Assembly (NCBI GenBank): GCA_947372795.1
Contig: CANBVC010000002.1
Location: 1 to 42,456, forward strand
Origin: Beijerinckiaceae bacterium
Lineage (GTDB): Bacteria; Pseudomonadota; Alphaproteobacteria; Rhizobiales; Beijerinckiaceae
Direction of reading: 5' to 3'
DNA length: 42,456 nt
Position 1 is the first letter of the stretch. Every line of letters begins with the position of its first letter. The notes under the pieces are model-generated. The model made no database searches and was not told where the DNA came from. It saw only the letters and a program-made list of their open reading frames with translations. The position numbers and the translations under genes are program-made. Positions 17,839 through 27,688 of this stretch are shown here, one piece after another.

Positions 17839-20394
17839 TCAATCGTTCGGCCCAAGTTCGAAGGCGCCCCGGTCGACGCCACCGCCGACCAGAATCTCGC
17901 GTTTGCCCGCATGATTGGCGGCGCCAACGACGCCTTCGCGCTCCATGCGTTCGACTAACGACGCCGCCTTATTATAGCCAACCGACAGGCGGCGCTGGAT
18001 ATAGCTCGTAGAGCATTTGCGGTCGCGCAGCACGATGGCGACGGCGCGGTCATAGAGGTCGCCGGATTCTTCAGCGTCCATGGAGCCGGCCGCATGGCCG
18101 TCCCCATCGCCATCCTCGCCATCGTCATCGGCGGTGATGGATTCGAGGTATTCAGGCGGACCCTGCATCTTGAGATGGGCGACAACTTTCTCGACTTCAG
18201 TGTCGGAGACGAAGGGGCCATGGACACGCGAGATGCGACCGCCGCCCGCCATATAGAGCATGTCGCCCTGACCGAGCAGTTGTTCGGCGCCCTGTTCGCC
18301 AAGAATCGTGCGGCTATCGATTTTCGACGTGACTTGAAAAGAGATGCGTGTGGGAAAATTCGCCTTGATCGTGCCGGTGATCACATCGACCGAGGGGCGT
18401 TGCGTCGCCATGATGAGATGGATGCCTGCCGCGCGCGCCATCTGCGCCAAGCGCTGGATTGCGCCTTCGATGTCCTTGCCTGCGACCATCATAAGGTCAG
18501 CCATTTCATCGACGATCACGACGATGAAGGGCAGGACCGAAAGGTCCATTTTCTCCTGCTCGTAGATCGCCTCCCCGGTCTCGCGATCATAGCCCGTCTG
18601 CACCGTGCGGCTGATGACTTCGCCCTTGGCGGCTGCTTCGGTCACGCGCGCATTGAAGCCGTCGATGTTGCGCACGCCGAGCTTGGACATTTTCTTATAG
18701 CGGTCCTCCATTTCGCGGACCGCCCATTTGAGCGCCACCACCGCCTTCTTGGGGTCGGTCACGACAGGCGTCAGCAGATGTGGAATACCGTCATAGACGG
18801 AGAGTTCGAGCATCTTGGGATCAACCATGATGAGGCGGCACTCTTCCGGCTTCAGCCGATAAAGCAACGACAGGATCATGGTGTTGATGGCGACGGATTT
18901 GCCTGAGCCCGTGGTGCCCGCGACGAGCAGATGCGGCATGCGCGCAAGATCGACGATGACGGGCTCGCCGCCGATCGTCTTGCCGAGCGCGATGGGAAGC
19001 TTGCTCCTCGACTTTTCGAAATCTTCGGAGGCGAGCAGCTCGCGCAGATAAACTGTTTCGCGTTTTTGGTTGGGCAGTTCGACGCCAATGGCGTTGCGCC
19101 CCTGCACCACGGCTACGCGCGCGGAGATCGCGGACATGGAGCGAGCGATATCGTCGGCGAGACCGATCACGCGAGACGATTTGATGCCGGGCGCCGGCTC
19201 GAGTTCATAAAGCGTCACGACAGGACCGGGACGCACATTGATGATCTCGCCCTTCACGCCGAAATCATCGAGCACGCCTTCGAGTAGACGCGCGTTCTGC
19301 TCCAGCGCGTCTTCTGAAATCCGCGTCACGGCTTGCTTGCGCGCTTCGGTAAGGAACATCAGCGCGGGCAGTTCATAGGCGTTGCGATCGAGGAAGGAGG
19401 GCTGCGCCTCGCGGGTGCTGCGGCGTCCCGTCTTGAGCGCAGGAGCTGGCGGCGTGATCTTGGGGCCGCGACCAGCTTGTTCGCTTTCTAGCTCGTAAAG
19501 TTCTTCTTCGTCCACGAAGGGCTCAGGCTCGGGCCGCGCCACGCTTTGAACGGGTTGTTGCGGCATCGCCTCCTCTGGCGAAGGGCCTGCGTCGAAACGC
19601 GGTTCGCGGCGCGCGCGCATCTGCTTGGCGGCCGTTACAGGCTCCGCCTGACGGCTGCGGCGCATGGCGCCAACCCAACGGCCTAGTGTGGCGTTGAGGC
19701 TGAGGAAGGCGTGGATCGTGGCGCCCAGCGCGACAAGAAGGAAGCCCGGCTCGCCAGCCGCGTCATCATCGTCGGCGGCGCGCGACCGCGCCGCGCTGTA
19801 GCTGTCGTCATCGGTCTCTTGATTCGCCTGAAGGAAGAGGCCAGAGGAGGCCGAAAGAGATAGAAGAGCCCCAGCCGCCGTGACGATGCCGGTCAGCATC
19901 ATGACCGGGCCGAAGCCCCCCGACAGTTTGCGCGGCAGGGTCATGATCGCGTCGCCCACCACGCCGCCAAGACCGCTCGGCAGAGGCCAGCGATCGGTGA
20001 TGGGAATGAGCGAGGCGAAGGCCGCGGCGAAGCCAACACCTGTCACCCACAGGAGCAGGCGCAGGCCCGGACGCTCAAGGCTGCGGTGGGTGAGGAGCCG
20101 CCAGCCCCAGAAGGCGAGGGGAATGAGAACGGCGGTCGAAGCCACGCCGACCATCTGCATGGTGAGGTCGGCCGCCATGGCGCCAGCGCTTCCAAGCAGG
20201 TTGCGCACGGGGCCGGAGGTCGCGTGGTTGAAGCTGGGGTCCTGCACCGACCAGGTCAGGAACGACGCGGTGAGCGCAGCCGCGACAAGCAGCACGACGA
20301 GGCCGCAGAATTCCGACAGCCGTTTCCAGAGGAAATAGCGGACCGGTTCGGGGATGTGGTCGATCGTAGAGGTGGCTGACATCCGCATTTTCAT
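17839..20394 (-). CDS. ftsK: DNA translocase FtsK
   Basis: FtsK is a septal membrane protein that pumps chromosome ends apart and activates XerCD. The 851-residue protein has about four N-terminal membrane segments (within residues 25-190), a low-complexity linker, the FtsK alpha/beta motor with Walker [10 protein letters not shown] (about 492-500) and Walker B-like [12 protein letters not shown], and a C-terminal gamma winged-helix ([25 protein letters not shown]) that reads KOPS sites. A perfect CtrA-type box and a GANTC site lie just upstream, suggesting cell-cycle control. Confidence 0.96.
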   Translation of the reverse strand: MKMRMSATSTIDHIPEPVRYFLWKRLSEFCGLVVLLVAAALTASFLTWSVQDPSFNHATSGPVRNLLGSAGAMAADLTMQMVGVASTAVLIPLAFWGWRLLTHRSLERPGLRLLLWVTGVGFAAAFASLIPITDRWPLPSGLGGVVGDAIMTLPRKLSGGFGPVMMLTGIVTAAGALLSLSASSGLFLQANQETDDDSYSAARSRAADDDDAAGEPGFLLVALGATIHAFLSLNATLGRWVGAMRRSRQAEPVTAAKQMRARREPRFDAGPSPEEAMPQQPVQSVARPEPEPFVDEEELYELESEQAGRGPKITPPAPALKTGRRSTREAQPSFLDRNAYELPALMFLTEARKQAVTRISEDALEQNARLLEGVLDDFGVKGEIINVRPGPVVTLYELEPAPGIKSSRVIGLADDIARSMSAISARVAVVQGRNAIGVELPNQKRETVYLRELLASEDFEKSRSKLPIALGKTIGGEPVIVDLARMPHLLVAGTTGSGKSVAINTMILSLLYRLKPEECRLIMVDPKMLELSVYDGIPHLLTPVVTDPKKAVVALKWAVREMEDRYKKMSKLGVRNIDGFNARVTEAAAKGEVISRTVQTGYDRETGEAIYEQEKMDLSVLPFIVVIVDEMADLMMVAGKDIEGAIQRLAQMARAAGIHLIMATQRPSVDVITGTIKANFPTRISFQVTSKIDSRTILGEQGAEQLLGQGDMLYMAGGGRISRVHGPFVSDTEVEKVVAHLKMQGPPEYLESITADDDGEDGDGDGHAAGSMDAEESGDLYDRAVAIVLRDRKCSTSYIQRRLSVGYNKAASLVERMEREGVVGAANHAGKREILVGGGVDRGAFELGPND

Positions 20395-20441
20395 TCGCCG
20401 CTCAGGGCGAGGCGCCCCCGATTCAAACTATCGTTATGCGG

Positions 20442-20456
20442 TTAATGCCCGATTAA
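20442..20456. promoter_or_regulatory. CtrA-type box upstream of ftsK
   Basis: TTAATGCCCGATTAA is an exact TTAA-N7-TTAA, the binding consensus of the alphaproteobacterial master regulator CtrA. It is 48 bases upstream of the ftsK start. A GANTC site (GATTC, 20420-20424) lies between the box and the gene. The site could equally affect nothing on the other side, since amtB ends there and does not start. Confidence 0.65.
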
Positions 20457-20501
20457 ATGCCGACTTTACCGGGGCGCTCCAGTGGCTGTGCGTCAAATGA
20501 A

Positions 20502-20523
20502 AACGGCGCCCGAAGGCGCCGTT
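20502..20523 (-). terminator. Intrinsic terminator of the glnK-amtB operon
   Basis: A perfect 9-bp stem (AACGGCGCC / GGCGCCGTT) closes a stable TTCG tetraloop when read leftward and is followed on that strand by TTCATTT. It lies 28 bases after the amtB stop, in the expected place. Confidence 0.85.
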
Positions 20524-20551
20524 CTTTGTTGGATCGTCGCTTGTGCTCAGA

Positions 20552-22057
20552 TCACATGTTGTATGCGCGCTCGCCGTGCTCGGCCACATCGAGGCCTTCG
20601 CGCTCGGCGTCGACGGGGACGCGCAGGCCGACGATGAGATCAACGACCTTGTAGAGGATCGCCGAACCAATGCCCGACCACAGGAGGGTGTAGAGGACAG
20701 CCTTCACCTGGATCATGACCTGCGTGGCCATCACATAGTCGCCAGGCGAACCGGCGCCGGGCTTGATCGTGTAGTCGGTGAGGCCGACGCCGCCCAGATC
20801 GGGGGAGACGAGGATGCCCGTCGCGATGGCGCCGATGATGCCGCCAATGCAGTGGATGCCGAACACGTCCAGCGCGTCATCATAGCCCAGCTTGTTCTTC
20901 ACGGTTGAGACGAAGAACAGGCAAGCGGGGCTGACAGCGAGGCCAAGAACCAGCGAACCCATAGGACCCGCGTAGCCCGAAGCCGGTGTGACGGCAACGA
21001 GGCCGGCGACGGCGCCCGAAACCATGCCGAGCAGCGAAGGCTTGCCCTTGGTGGCCCATTCCACGAGCAGCCAGGACATGGCGGCGGCGGCGGTGGCGAC
21101 GAAGGTGTTCACGAACGCAAGAGCAGTGACGCCACTGGCTTCGAGGTTGGAGCCAGCGTTGAAGCCGAACCAGCCGACCCAGAGCAGCGAGGCGCCGATC
21201 ATGGTCATGGTCAGGGAGTGGGGAGGCATGGCTTCCTTGCCGTAGCCGACGCGCTTGCCGATCATGACGCAGCCAACGAGGCCCGCGATGCCAGCGTTGA
21301 TGTGAACGACCGTGCCGCCAGCGAAGTCGAGAGCGCCGAGCTGGAAGAGATAGCCAGCATTGGCGTTGACGACGTCAAGGGCGTCCTGCGCGGTCTTCTT
21401 GGCGGCGTCATCGGTCGCGGCGGCAAGAGCCTTGGCCGCTTCGGCGATGGCGTCCGGACCCTGCCAGAACCAGACCGCGTGAGCGATCGGGAAATAGATC
21501 AGGGTGACCCACAGGGTCACGAACAGCAGCACGGCCGAGAACTTGATGCGCTCGGCGAAGGCGCCGACGATGAGGGCGGGCGTGATGCAGGCGAAGGTCA
21601 TCTGGAACGCCATATAGGCGAATTCAGGAACCACGACGCCATTCGAGAAGGTCGCCGAGGTCGAATCAGGCGTCATACCCGCAAGGAACACGCGCGAGAA
21701 ACCGCCGACATAGGCGTTCAGTGCGCCCGAGCCTTCGGTGAAGGCGAGGGAGTAGCCGAAGAGGACCCAGATCACCGAGACCAGAGAGACGATCATGAAG
21801 ACCTGCGTCAGCACGGACAGCATGTTCTTGGCGCGCACGAGGCCGCCGTAGAACAATGCGAGGCCGGGAATCGACATCATCAGAACGAGAACGGTGGAGA
21901 TGAGCAGCCAGGCGGTGTCGCCCTTGTTGGGGACCGGAGCGGCCGCGACGGCAGCCGCTGCTTCCTCGGCGAAGGCGAGGCCTGTCGTAGCGACGCTGGC
22001 TATCAAACTGAGAGCGCTCGCTTTTGCGATGCTCCCGAGGGTTGGACGGTACATCAT
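20552..22057 (-). CDS. amtB: Ammonium transporter AmtB (first copy, operon partner of GlnK)
   Basis: AmtB conducts ammonium across the inner membrane as a trimer gated by PII. The 501-residue protein has a signal-like N-terminus (about 1-30, cut near AFA-EE), then eleven membrane segments with LALFYGGLVRAKN, FQMTFACITPALIVGAFAER, the first pore histidine (IAHAVW, H193), GALDFAGGTVVHINAGIAGL, GWFGFNAGS and the second pore histidine in DVFGIHCIGG. A charged, alanine-rich insert of about 40 residues (198-239) sits between the first pore histidine and GALDFAGG; I recall similar inserts in other alphaproteobacterial AmtB proteins. AGGAG precedes the ATG. It lies 29 bases downstream of glnK. Confidence 0.95.
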   Translation of the reverse strand: MMYRPTLGSIAKASALSLIASVATTGLAFAEEAAAAVAAAPVPNKGDTAWLLISTVLVLMMSIPGLALFYGGLVRAKNMLSVLTQVFMIVSLVSVIWVLFGYSLAFTEGSGALNAYVGGFSRVFLAGMTPDSTSATFSNGVVVPEFAYMAFQMTFACITPALIVGAFAERIKFSAVLLFVTLWVTLIYFPIAHAVWFWQGPDAIAEAAKALAAATDDAAKKTAQDALDVVNANAGYLFQLGALDFAGGTVVHINAGIAGLVGCVMIGKRVGYGKEAMPPHSLTMTMIGASLLWVGWFGFNAGSNLEASGVTALAFVNTFVATAAAAMSWLLVEWATKGKPSLLGMVSGAVAGLVAVTPASGYAGPMGSLVLGLAVSPACLFFVSTVKNKLGYDDALDVFGIHCIGGIIGAIATGILVSPDLGGVGLTDYTIKPGAGSPGDYVMATQVMIQVKAVLYTLLWSGIGSAILYKVVDLIVGLRVPVDAEREGLDVAEHGERAYNM

Positions 22058-22086
22058 TTGTTTACTCCTGAACGTAATGGCGAAGG

Positions 22087-22518
<432 letters not shown>

Positions 22519-22521
22519 TTA

Positions 22522-22538
22522 AACAAGGGTCGTGCCAA
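22522..22538 (-). promoter_or_regulatory. Sigma-54-type -24/-12 promoter of glnK-amtB
   Basis: Read leftward the sequence is TTGGCACGACCCTTGTT. It matches the RpoN consensus YTGGCACR-N4-TTGCW at every key place except C to T in the -12 GC. The predicted start is near 22512, about 87 bases before glnK. NtrC/RpoN control of glnK-amtB is established in many proteobacteria. I did not find a convincing NtrC enhancer further upstream, between 22539 and 22672. Confidence 0.65.
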
Positions 22539-22672
22539 GCCGGGGTTGCGGCGACGTATGAGGCGATTTTCATCTGCATAACCGCGCAAAGGCTGCAAAC
22601 TGCCTAAGCACTGTCATCGGCGCCGTTAAAAAGGGCAGCCCTGGCGCCCATTGTTTGCGCAATTCACGCGGC

Positions 22673-23557
22673 CTATCGCGCAGACTTGTCGGGACGCAGC
22701 CGGAGCAAGCCTTCCTGAACCACCGAGGCGACGAGACGTCCGTCGCGCGAAAACAGGCTGCCGCGAGTGAGCCCGCGCGCGCCATTGGCGTTGGGGCTTT
22801 GCTGGGCGTAGAGCAACCATTCGTCGGCGCGGAAGGGCCGATGGAACCACAGGGCGTGGTCGAGACTCGCCGCCTGAATGTCTTCATCGAAAACCGAGCG
22901 CTGATGCTTCACCAGCGCGGTGTCGAGCAGGGTCATGTCCGAAAAATAGGCAAGGACGGCCCGATGCACTGCGGGGTCGTCAGGCAAGGGACCGCTCGCG
23001 CGCATCCAGATATTCTGATGGGTGGGCAGGGGCGCGCGATCCACCTTGGGGTAATATCGGGCGAGATCGACCGGGCGCACGTCGATCGGCTGCGCTTGCG
23101 TGAAATAACGCTGCATGGCGGCGGGCATCATATGGGCGAAGGCCTGCCCCATCTCCGGTCGGCTCATCAGCGTCTCGGGATCGGGCGCGTCGGGCATGGG
23201 CATGCAATGGTCGAGCCCGGGCTCTTCGATATGAAACGAGGCCGTCAGGCTGAAGATCGTGCGTCCGTGCTGGATCGCGTCGCAGCGCCTCGTGGCGAAA
23301 CTGCCGCCGTCACGCAGGCGCTGGACCTCATAGGAGATGGGCGTCGAAGCATCGCCCGGTAGAAGGAAATAGCCGTGCAGGGAATGGGGCTCTCGCCGGT
23401 CCACGGTCCGCGAGGCCGCGACGAGCGCCTGCGCGATGATCTGCCCACCAAAGACGCGTTTGCGGAGGGCCAGCGGGCATTGGCCTCGGAAACTGTCCGG
23501 ACCGAGCCGTTCTATATCGAGAATGTCGAGAAGCGCAGCGATGGCCTGGGGCATCAT
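22673..23557 (-). CDS. tesB: Acyl-CoA thioesterase II (TesB)
   Basis: TesB hydrolyses medium- and long-chain acyl-CoA. The 294-residue double hot-dog protein has RVFGGQIIAQALVAA, PHSLHGYFLLPGD, QHGRTIFSLTASFH in the first half and SLDHALWFHRPFRADEWLLYAQQSP, ARGLTRGSLFSRDGRLVASVVQEGLLR in the second. The catalytic triad of E. coli (Asp, Thr, Gln) is represented by D in SLDH, S in QQSP and Q in VVQEG. It lies between the two ammonium-transporter loci on the same strand and has no evident nitrogen role. Confidence 0.92.
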   Translation of the reverse strand: MMPQAIAALLDILDIERLGPDSFRGQCPLALRKRVFGGQIIAQALVAASRTVDRREPHSLHGYFLLPGDASTPISYEVQRLRDGGSFATRRCDAIQHGRTIFSLTASFHIEEPGLDHCMPMPDAPDPETLMSRPEMGQAFAHMMPAAMQRYFTQAQPIDVRPVDLARYYPKVDRAPLPTHQNIWMRASGPLPDDPAVHRAVLAYFSDMTLLDTALVKHQRSVFDEDIQAASLDHALWFHRPFRADEWLLYAQQSPNANGARGLTRGSLFSRDGRLVASVVQEGLLRLRPDKSAR

Positions 23558-23620
23558 AAGCTCTGGAACGAGAGAAGCCCGCTCAACTGAGCGTAAGCAG
23601 GCTTCTCGTCAAGTGAGCCT

Positions 23621-24934
23621 TTATTGATGCAGGGCTTCGCCATGCAGGGCGAGGTCGAGACCCTCGCGTTCCTGATCGGGGGACACCCGCAGGCCGCAGA
23701 CGAGATCGACGATCTTCAGGGTGACCCAGGTTCCCACCACACACCAAAGGGTGGTGACGACCACGCCCACGGCCTGAACGCCGAGCTGGGCTGGGTTGCC
23801 CTCAAGCAGGCCAGCTACGCCCGCAGGCGTATCGGGGGAGACGCTGAGGGAAGCGGTGGCGAAAACGCCGGCCAGCAGCGTCCCAAGCAGGCCACCGACG
23901 CCATGCACGCCGAATACGTCGAGCGAATCGTCATATTTCAAGCGTTGCTTCACCACGGTGCAGAAGCAATAGCAGACCGCGCCCGCAATGGCGCCGATGA
24001 CGAGGCCATGCCAGGGCAGGACAAAGCCGGAAGCCGGGGTGATGGTGCCAAGTCCAGCCACCGCGCCCGAGATCATGCCTAGAACCGATGGCTTGCCGCG
24101 GTGGATCCATTCGATGCCGGTCCAGATCACCGCGCCTGCGCAGGCGGCCAGATGCGTCGCCACAATGGCGAAAACCGCGCGCGAGCCCGCGCCCAGCGCC
24201 GAGCCGCCGTTGAAGCCGAACCAGCCTACCCAGAGCAGGCCAGTGCCCACCACGGCCAGCGACAGGTCGAAGGGGGCCATGTTCTCGCGGCCATAGCCCT
24301 GACGCGCGCCCAACATCACCGCAGCCATAAGGCCCGCGACGCCAGCGTTGATATGCACGACCGTGCCGCCCGCGAAATCGAGGACGCCGATCTGCGCCAG
24401 CCATCCACCGCCCCAGACCATGTGGGCCGAAGGCGTGTAGACGAGGAATAGCCAGATGGCGCAGAAAAGCAGGAAGGCGGAGAATTTCATACGATCCGCC
24501 ACAGCCCCGCCCACCAGCGCGCAGGTGATGATCGCGAAGGTCATCTGATAGGCCATGAAGAGCAGCTCGGGGATGGTCTTGGCCAGGGGATTGACCGTTT
24601 CAAGCCCGATCCCCCTCAGGAAGACGCGGCTGAGGTCGCCGATATAGGCGCCGTCGCCAGTGAAGCTGAGGCTATAGGCCACGGCCACCCACAGGATCGA
24701 AACCAGCGCCGTCGCCGCCGCGCTCTGGGCCATGACCGCCAGCACATGCTTTTTGCGCACCATGCCGGAATAGAAAAGAGCCAGACCGGGCAGGGTCATC
24801 ATCAGCACAAGGCCCGTGCAGATGATCATGAAACCGGTGTCTGCTGCGTCGATCCCGTCTGCGGCGAAGGCGGCGCCGGATGCAAGGGCGGTCAGCGCGC
24901 AGGGCGCGATCAGGCGCAAAAAGAGGCGGAGCAT
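23621..24934 (-). CDS. amt: Second ammonium transporter of the Amt family
   Basis: This is a second Amt paralogue. A longer frame begins at a TTG (24961), but the ATG at 24934 starts directly at a good signal peptide (MLRLFLRLIAPCALTALASGAAFAAD), so I choose it (437 residues). Conserved elements are GLALFYSGMVRKKHVL, FAIITCALVGGAVADRMKFSAF, the pore histidine in SAHMVWGGG, LDFAGGTVVHINAGVAGL, GWFGFNGGSALGAG and DVFGVHGVGG. It lacks the insert of the first copy and is nearer in layout to E. coli AmtB. No PII gene accompanies it; a sigma-54-type promoter and a palindrome-rich region lie upstream. Confidence 0.94.
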   Translation of the reverse strand: MLRLFLRLIAPCALTALASGAAFAADGIDAADTGFMIICTGLVLMMTLPGLALFYSGMVRKKHVLAVMAQSAAATALVSILWVAVAYSLSFTGDGAYIGDLSRVFLRGIGLETVNPLAKTIPELLFMAYQMTFAIITCALVGGAVADRMKFSAFLLFCAIWLFLVYTPSAHMVWGGGWLAQIGVLDFAGGTVVHINAGVAGLMAAVMLGARQGYGRENMAPFDLSLAVVGTGLLWVGWFGFNGGSALGAGSRAVFAIVATHLAACAGAVIWTGIEWIHRGKPSVLGMISGAVAGLGTITPASGFVLPWHGLVIGAIAGAVCYCFCTVVKQRLKYDDSLDVFGVHGVGGLLGTLLAGVFATASLSVSPDTPAGVAGLLEGNPAQLGVQAVGVVVTTLWCVVGTWVTLKIVDLVCGLRVSPDQEREGLDLALHGEALHQ

Positions 24935-25000
24935 GGGATTCCAGCGACTTTGGAGGGACAAGGGCGCGATGGAATTTGCGCCAGTTCGCTGAAAATGAAA

Positions 25001-25016
25001 GCAATCATTATGCCAA
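25001..25016 (-). promoter_or_regulatory. Sigma-54-type -24/-12 promoter of the second amt gene
   Basis: Read leftward the sequence is TTGGCATAATGATTGC: GG and GC exactly 10 bases apart, within TGGCAT-N5-TTGC. The predicted start is near 24990, about 55 bases before the ATG at 24934. It fits nitrogen-limitation control like that of glnK-amtB. Confidence 0.7.
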
Positions 25017-25147
25017 ATTGCCTAATTAATCAGCATGCCGGAAATTCCTTGGCGACGTGGCGCAGGTGAACATGCTCGACGACACGTGGTGGCGCAGATC
25101 GACCAAGGAATGAACAGCTATAGATGCATAATTAGGCAGTTGCCTAA
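25017..25147. repeat. Nested inverted repeats upstream of the second amt gene
   Basis: ATTGCCTAATTA (25017-25028) is mirrored by TAATTAGGCAGT (25129-25140) at 11 of 12 positions, and inside them ATTCCTTGG (25044-25052) is mirrored exactly by CCAAGGAAT (25103-25111). The right end also carries a perfect local palindrome, TTAGGCA-GT-TGCCTAA (25132-25147). The unit TGCCTAA thus occurs three times. It sits immediately upstream of the sigma-54-type promoter and just after the Trm112-family gene. It may be an enhancer/operator array or a small degenerate mobile element; the sequence does not decide. Confidence 0.6.
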
Positions 25148-25156
25148 AAAAGGGGC

Positions 25157-25372
25157 TCAGAGATCCGTAAGCCTGCGGGCTTCGTCCGGCAGCATGATCG
25201 GAATGCAGTCGCGGATAGGATAGGCGAGCCGTGCGTTGCGTGAAATCAGCTCCTGGCGCGTCGAATCATATTCGAGTGTGTCCTTTGTCAGCGGACACAC
25301 GAGAATTTCCAGCAGCCGCCGGTCGATCCGCGCGGGCTGGGCCGGGCCTTGCGATGTCTCCTGCGTTCCCAT
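25157..25372 (-). CDS. Trm112 family protein (UPF0434)
   Basis: This 71-residue protein matches the small bacterial UPF0434/Trm112-like family: [49 protein letters not shown]. In eukaryotes and archaea, Trm112 activates methyltransferases; the bacterial role is not firmly known. Only one cysteine of the usual zinc-type set is visible in VCP, as in many bacterial members. It lies 8 bases after the LON-domain gene and probably ends that operon. Confidence 0.88.
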   Translation of the reverse strand: MGTQETSQGPAQPARIDRRLLEILVCPLTKDTLEYDSTRQELISRNARLAYPIRDCIPIMLPDEARRLTDL

Positions 25373-25380
25373 TGCGGCTC

Positions 25381-26049
25381 CTATTGCAGCGAGGAGCTTG
25401 TCTCGGCGCCGCGCGCCAGCTCCATTTCCGTAGCCGCGATCAGCACGTCGGCGCGCGACTTGATGTCGGGCGCTTCGAGCAGCGCCTGTTTCTCACGCGG
25501 TCCAAAGGGGCTCATCATGGCCAGCGCATTGACCAGCGCCTCATTGGGGGCCTGATTAATGCCGTCCCAGTCGATCTTGAGGCGGCTCGCCAACGCAAAG
25601 CGCCGTAGCGCGTCGAGCACGGCCTCTCGATCGACCTCTTTTTCTCCGGCGCGGGGGACGAAATCACTTGCAAATTCGGTGTAATCGGCCCGGACCTGCC
25701 GGTAAGGCGTCATAACCGTCAGTTCTTCAACGACGCGAAAGCGCGCCACGCCGGAGAGGCTGAGCATATAGCGGCCATCGCCGGTTTCGGCGATCTGGGT
25801 GATACGGCCAAGGCAGCCCACCCGTTCCAGCCGGGGATGACGAGCCCGTTCGTCTTCAGCCTGCTGCGGCTGGATCATGCCGATGAGGCGATGGCTTTTC
25901 AGCGCATCGTCCATCATCGCCATGTAGCGGGGTTCGAAGACGTTCAACGGCAGCTGGCCACGCGGCAGCAGCAGGGCCCCTGTCAGCGGGAACACCGGGA
26001 TCACGTCCGGCAGGTCTTCGGCGCTTTGATAAGGCTTGTTGATGCTCAT
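25381..26049 (-). CDS. LON peptidase substrate-binding domain protein
   Basis: The 222-residue protein contains the Lon N-terminal (LON/PUA-like) domain alone: [65 protein letters not shown]. It has no AAA ATPase or protease domain. Such stand-alone proteins are common in alphaproteobacteria beside thioredoxin and UPF0434 genes, with no proven function. It lies 32 bases downstream of the thioredoxin-like gene on the same strand. Confidence 0.9.
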   Translation of the reverse strand: MSINKPYQSAEDLPDVIPVFPLTGALLLPRGQLPLNVFEPRYMAMMDDALKSHRLIGMIQPQQAEDERARHPRLERVGCLGRITQIAETGDGRYMLSLSGVARFRVVEELTVMTPYRQVRADYTEFASDFVPRAGEKEVDREAVLDALRRFALASRLKIDWDGINQAPNEALVNALAMMSPFGPREKQALLEAPDIKSRADVLIAATEMELARGAETSSSLQ

Positions 26050-26081
26050 CGTGCAGATCTCCGGGCGAGGTTCACATCACC

Positions 26082-26984
26082 TCACGAGAACAGGATGCCT
26101 GACAGACGCCGACGGGCGCCCAGCGTTTCTGGATCCGCCATGCCCCAGGCCTCGAAGAACTGAAGCAACTGCTTGCGTGCGGCCTCTTCGTTCCAGGCGC
26201 GGTCGCGGCGGATGGCCTCCAGCAGCTGGTCGGCGGCTTCGCGCCTGTCGCCCCGGCCGTTGAGGCCGATAGCGAGTTCGATACGCGCCGCATGATCGGC
26301 CGGATCAGCCTCAAGCCGCGCCATCAGGGGAGCGAGATCGCCGACGGAGGCAGCCTGATCGGCGACGTCTAGCGCAGCCTTCGCAGCGGCGACGCCAGCG
26401 TCCTTGTCGGCGCCGGCGGGCGCTTGATCAAGAACGGCGCGAGCCTGTTCGAGATCGCCAAGGGCCACGAGCGCGCGCGCGAGCCCGGCGAAACATTTGA
26501 GATCGGCGGGGTCGAGCGATAGCGCTTCGCTAAACAGCGTCGCCGCGCCCTCAGCATCGCCAGCGGCGAGCGCCGCTTCGGCTTCCGCAACCAGTTCATC
26601 TGCCTCGCCGCCCAGCGGGCCGACGAGACGCTCCAGAAAGCCCTTGATCTGACTCTCGGGCAGCGCCCCCATGAAGCCGTCGACCGGCTGGCCTTTCTGG
26701 AACGCGATAACCGCAGGAATAGATTTAACCCCGAGTTGGCCCGCGATTTCGGGATGCTCATCGATGTTCATCTTGACGAGCTTCACCTTGCCGCCCGCGG
26801 CCTTGATGACCTTTTCAATAACGGGAGTCATCTGCTTGCAGGGGCCGCACCAGGGCGCCCAGAAATCGACCAGTACGGCCTGGCGCGCGGATTCTGCGAT
26901 CACATCGACCCGGAAAGAGGCGGTCGTCGTGTCCTTGATGAGATCCGCGCCGCCCAGCCCCGCCTGATCGTTCTGCCCCAGCAT
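26082..26984 (-). CDS. cnoX: CnoX/YbbN-type thioredoxin-TPR fusion
   Basis: This family combines a thioredoxin domain with tetratricopeptide-like helices and acts as a chaperone/holdase linked to GroEL. From the ATG at 26984 the protein is 300 residues; an upstream in-frame start would add 13 arginine-rich residues without homology. The thioredoxin domain (about 15-120) has VDFWAPWCGPCKQM with a full CxxC (C46, C49), unlike E. coli CnoX, and the cis-proline in VKSIPAVI. The rest (about 130-295) is alanine-rich helical repeats. It heads the cnoX-LON-Trm112 run. Confidence 0.88.
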   Translation of the reverse strand: MLGQNDQAGLGGADLIKDTTTASFRVDVIAESARQAVLVDFWAPWCGPCKQMTPVIEKVIKAAGGKVKLVKMNIDEHPEIAGQLGVKSIPAVIAFQKGQPVDGFMGALPESQIKGFLERLVGPLGGEADELVAEAEAALAAGDAEGAATLFSEALSLDPADLKCFAGLARALVALGDLEQARAVLDQAPAGADKDAGVAAAKAALDVADQAASVGDLAPLMARLEADPADHAARIELAIGLNGRGDRREAADQLLEAIRRDRAWNEEAARKQLLQFFEAWGMADPETLGARRRLSGILFS

Positions 26985-27073
26985 CGTCTCAACTCCATTC
27001 CGGCGCCGCCGCTGCCGCGGCAATCATGTCAATCCATCACATGGGGCGGATCGGCTGAATTAGCAATGTCCAG

Positions 27074-27574
27074 TCAAGCCTCCGGAAGGCGAAGCAGCAG
27101 CGGTTCGTGGCCGCAAGCTCTGAGGAAGCGAATGAGATCGTGTCCTGACAGGGTGGTGGTGCGTGTGTTCGTCAGCGGGTGAAAGTTGACGGCGTGGGCC
27201 AAAGCCAGCCGCTCGTCGATCACCACGGTCACTTGCCCGCCCGCGTCGTTGATCGCCCCAAAGGGAGTGACGGAGCCCGGCGTCACGCCCAGCAGGTCAA
27301 GCATAGCTTCCGCAGAGCCGAAAGAGACCTTGCCCTGCGCACCGATTCGCGTGTGGAGAGACTTCAGGTCGATCGTCGCGTCCTCTTCCGCTACGACCAG
27401 GAAAAAACGCTTCGCCCGATCCCGCACGAAATGGTTTTTGGAATGAAGTCCCGGGATCCGCCCGCGCAGGGCTCTAGATTCCTCGACCGTGAACAAAGGC
27501 GGATGGTCGAAGCTGCGGGTCTCTATGCCCAGTTTTTCGAGGGTCTGGAACAGATCTTCAGCAGTTTTGCTCAT
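27074..27574 (-). CDS. YbaK/ProX-type aminoacyl-tRNA deacylase (ProXp-ala-like)
   Basis: Such free-standing INS-like domains hydrolyse mischarged tRNA, usually Ala-tRNA-Pro. The 166-residue protein has TEDLFQTLEKLGIETRSFDHPPLFTVEES-type N-terminus, the signature GLHSKNHFVRDRAKRFFLVV with the catalytic lysine in SKN, KSLHTRIGAQGKVSFGSAEAMLDLLGVTPGSVTPFGAIND, and VNFHPLTNTRTTTLSG. These features fit the ProXp-ala/PrdX subgroup better than YbaK, which acts on Cys-tRNA-Pro. It starts 115 bases left of the tRNA-Gly gene, on the other strand. Confidence 0.85.
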   Translation of the reverse strand: MSKTAEDLFQTLEKLGIETRSFDHPPLFTVEESRALRGRIPGLHSKNHFVRDRAKRFFLVVAEEDATIDLKSLHTRIGAQGKVSFGSAEAMLDLLGVTPGSVTPFGAINDAGGQVTVVIDERLALAHAVNFHPLTNTRTTTLSGHDLIRFLRACGHEPLLLRLPEA

Positions 27575-27688
27575 GGTTCCCGGCGACTTGGTCCGCTTAT
27601 TCGCGTAACCCTCAAACTCCCCTGTTGCAATCGCCCGCGCTTTGGGTCATATACCCGCCATCGGCGCTGCGGCGCAGATGACACGGAT

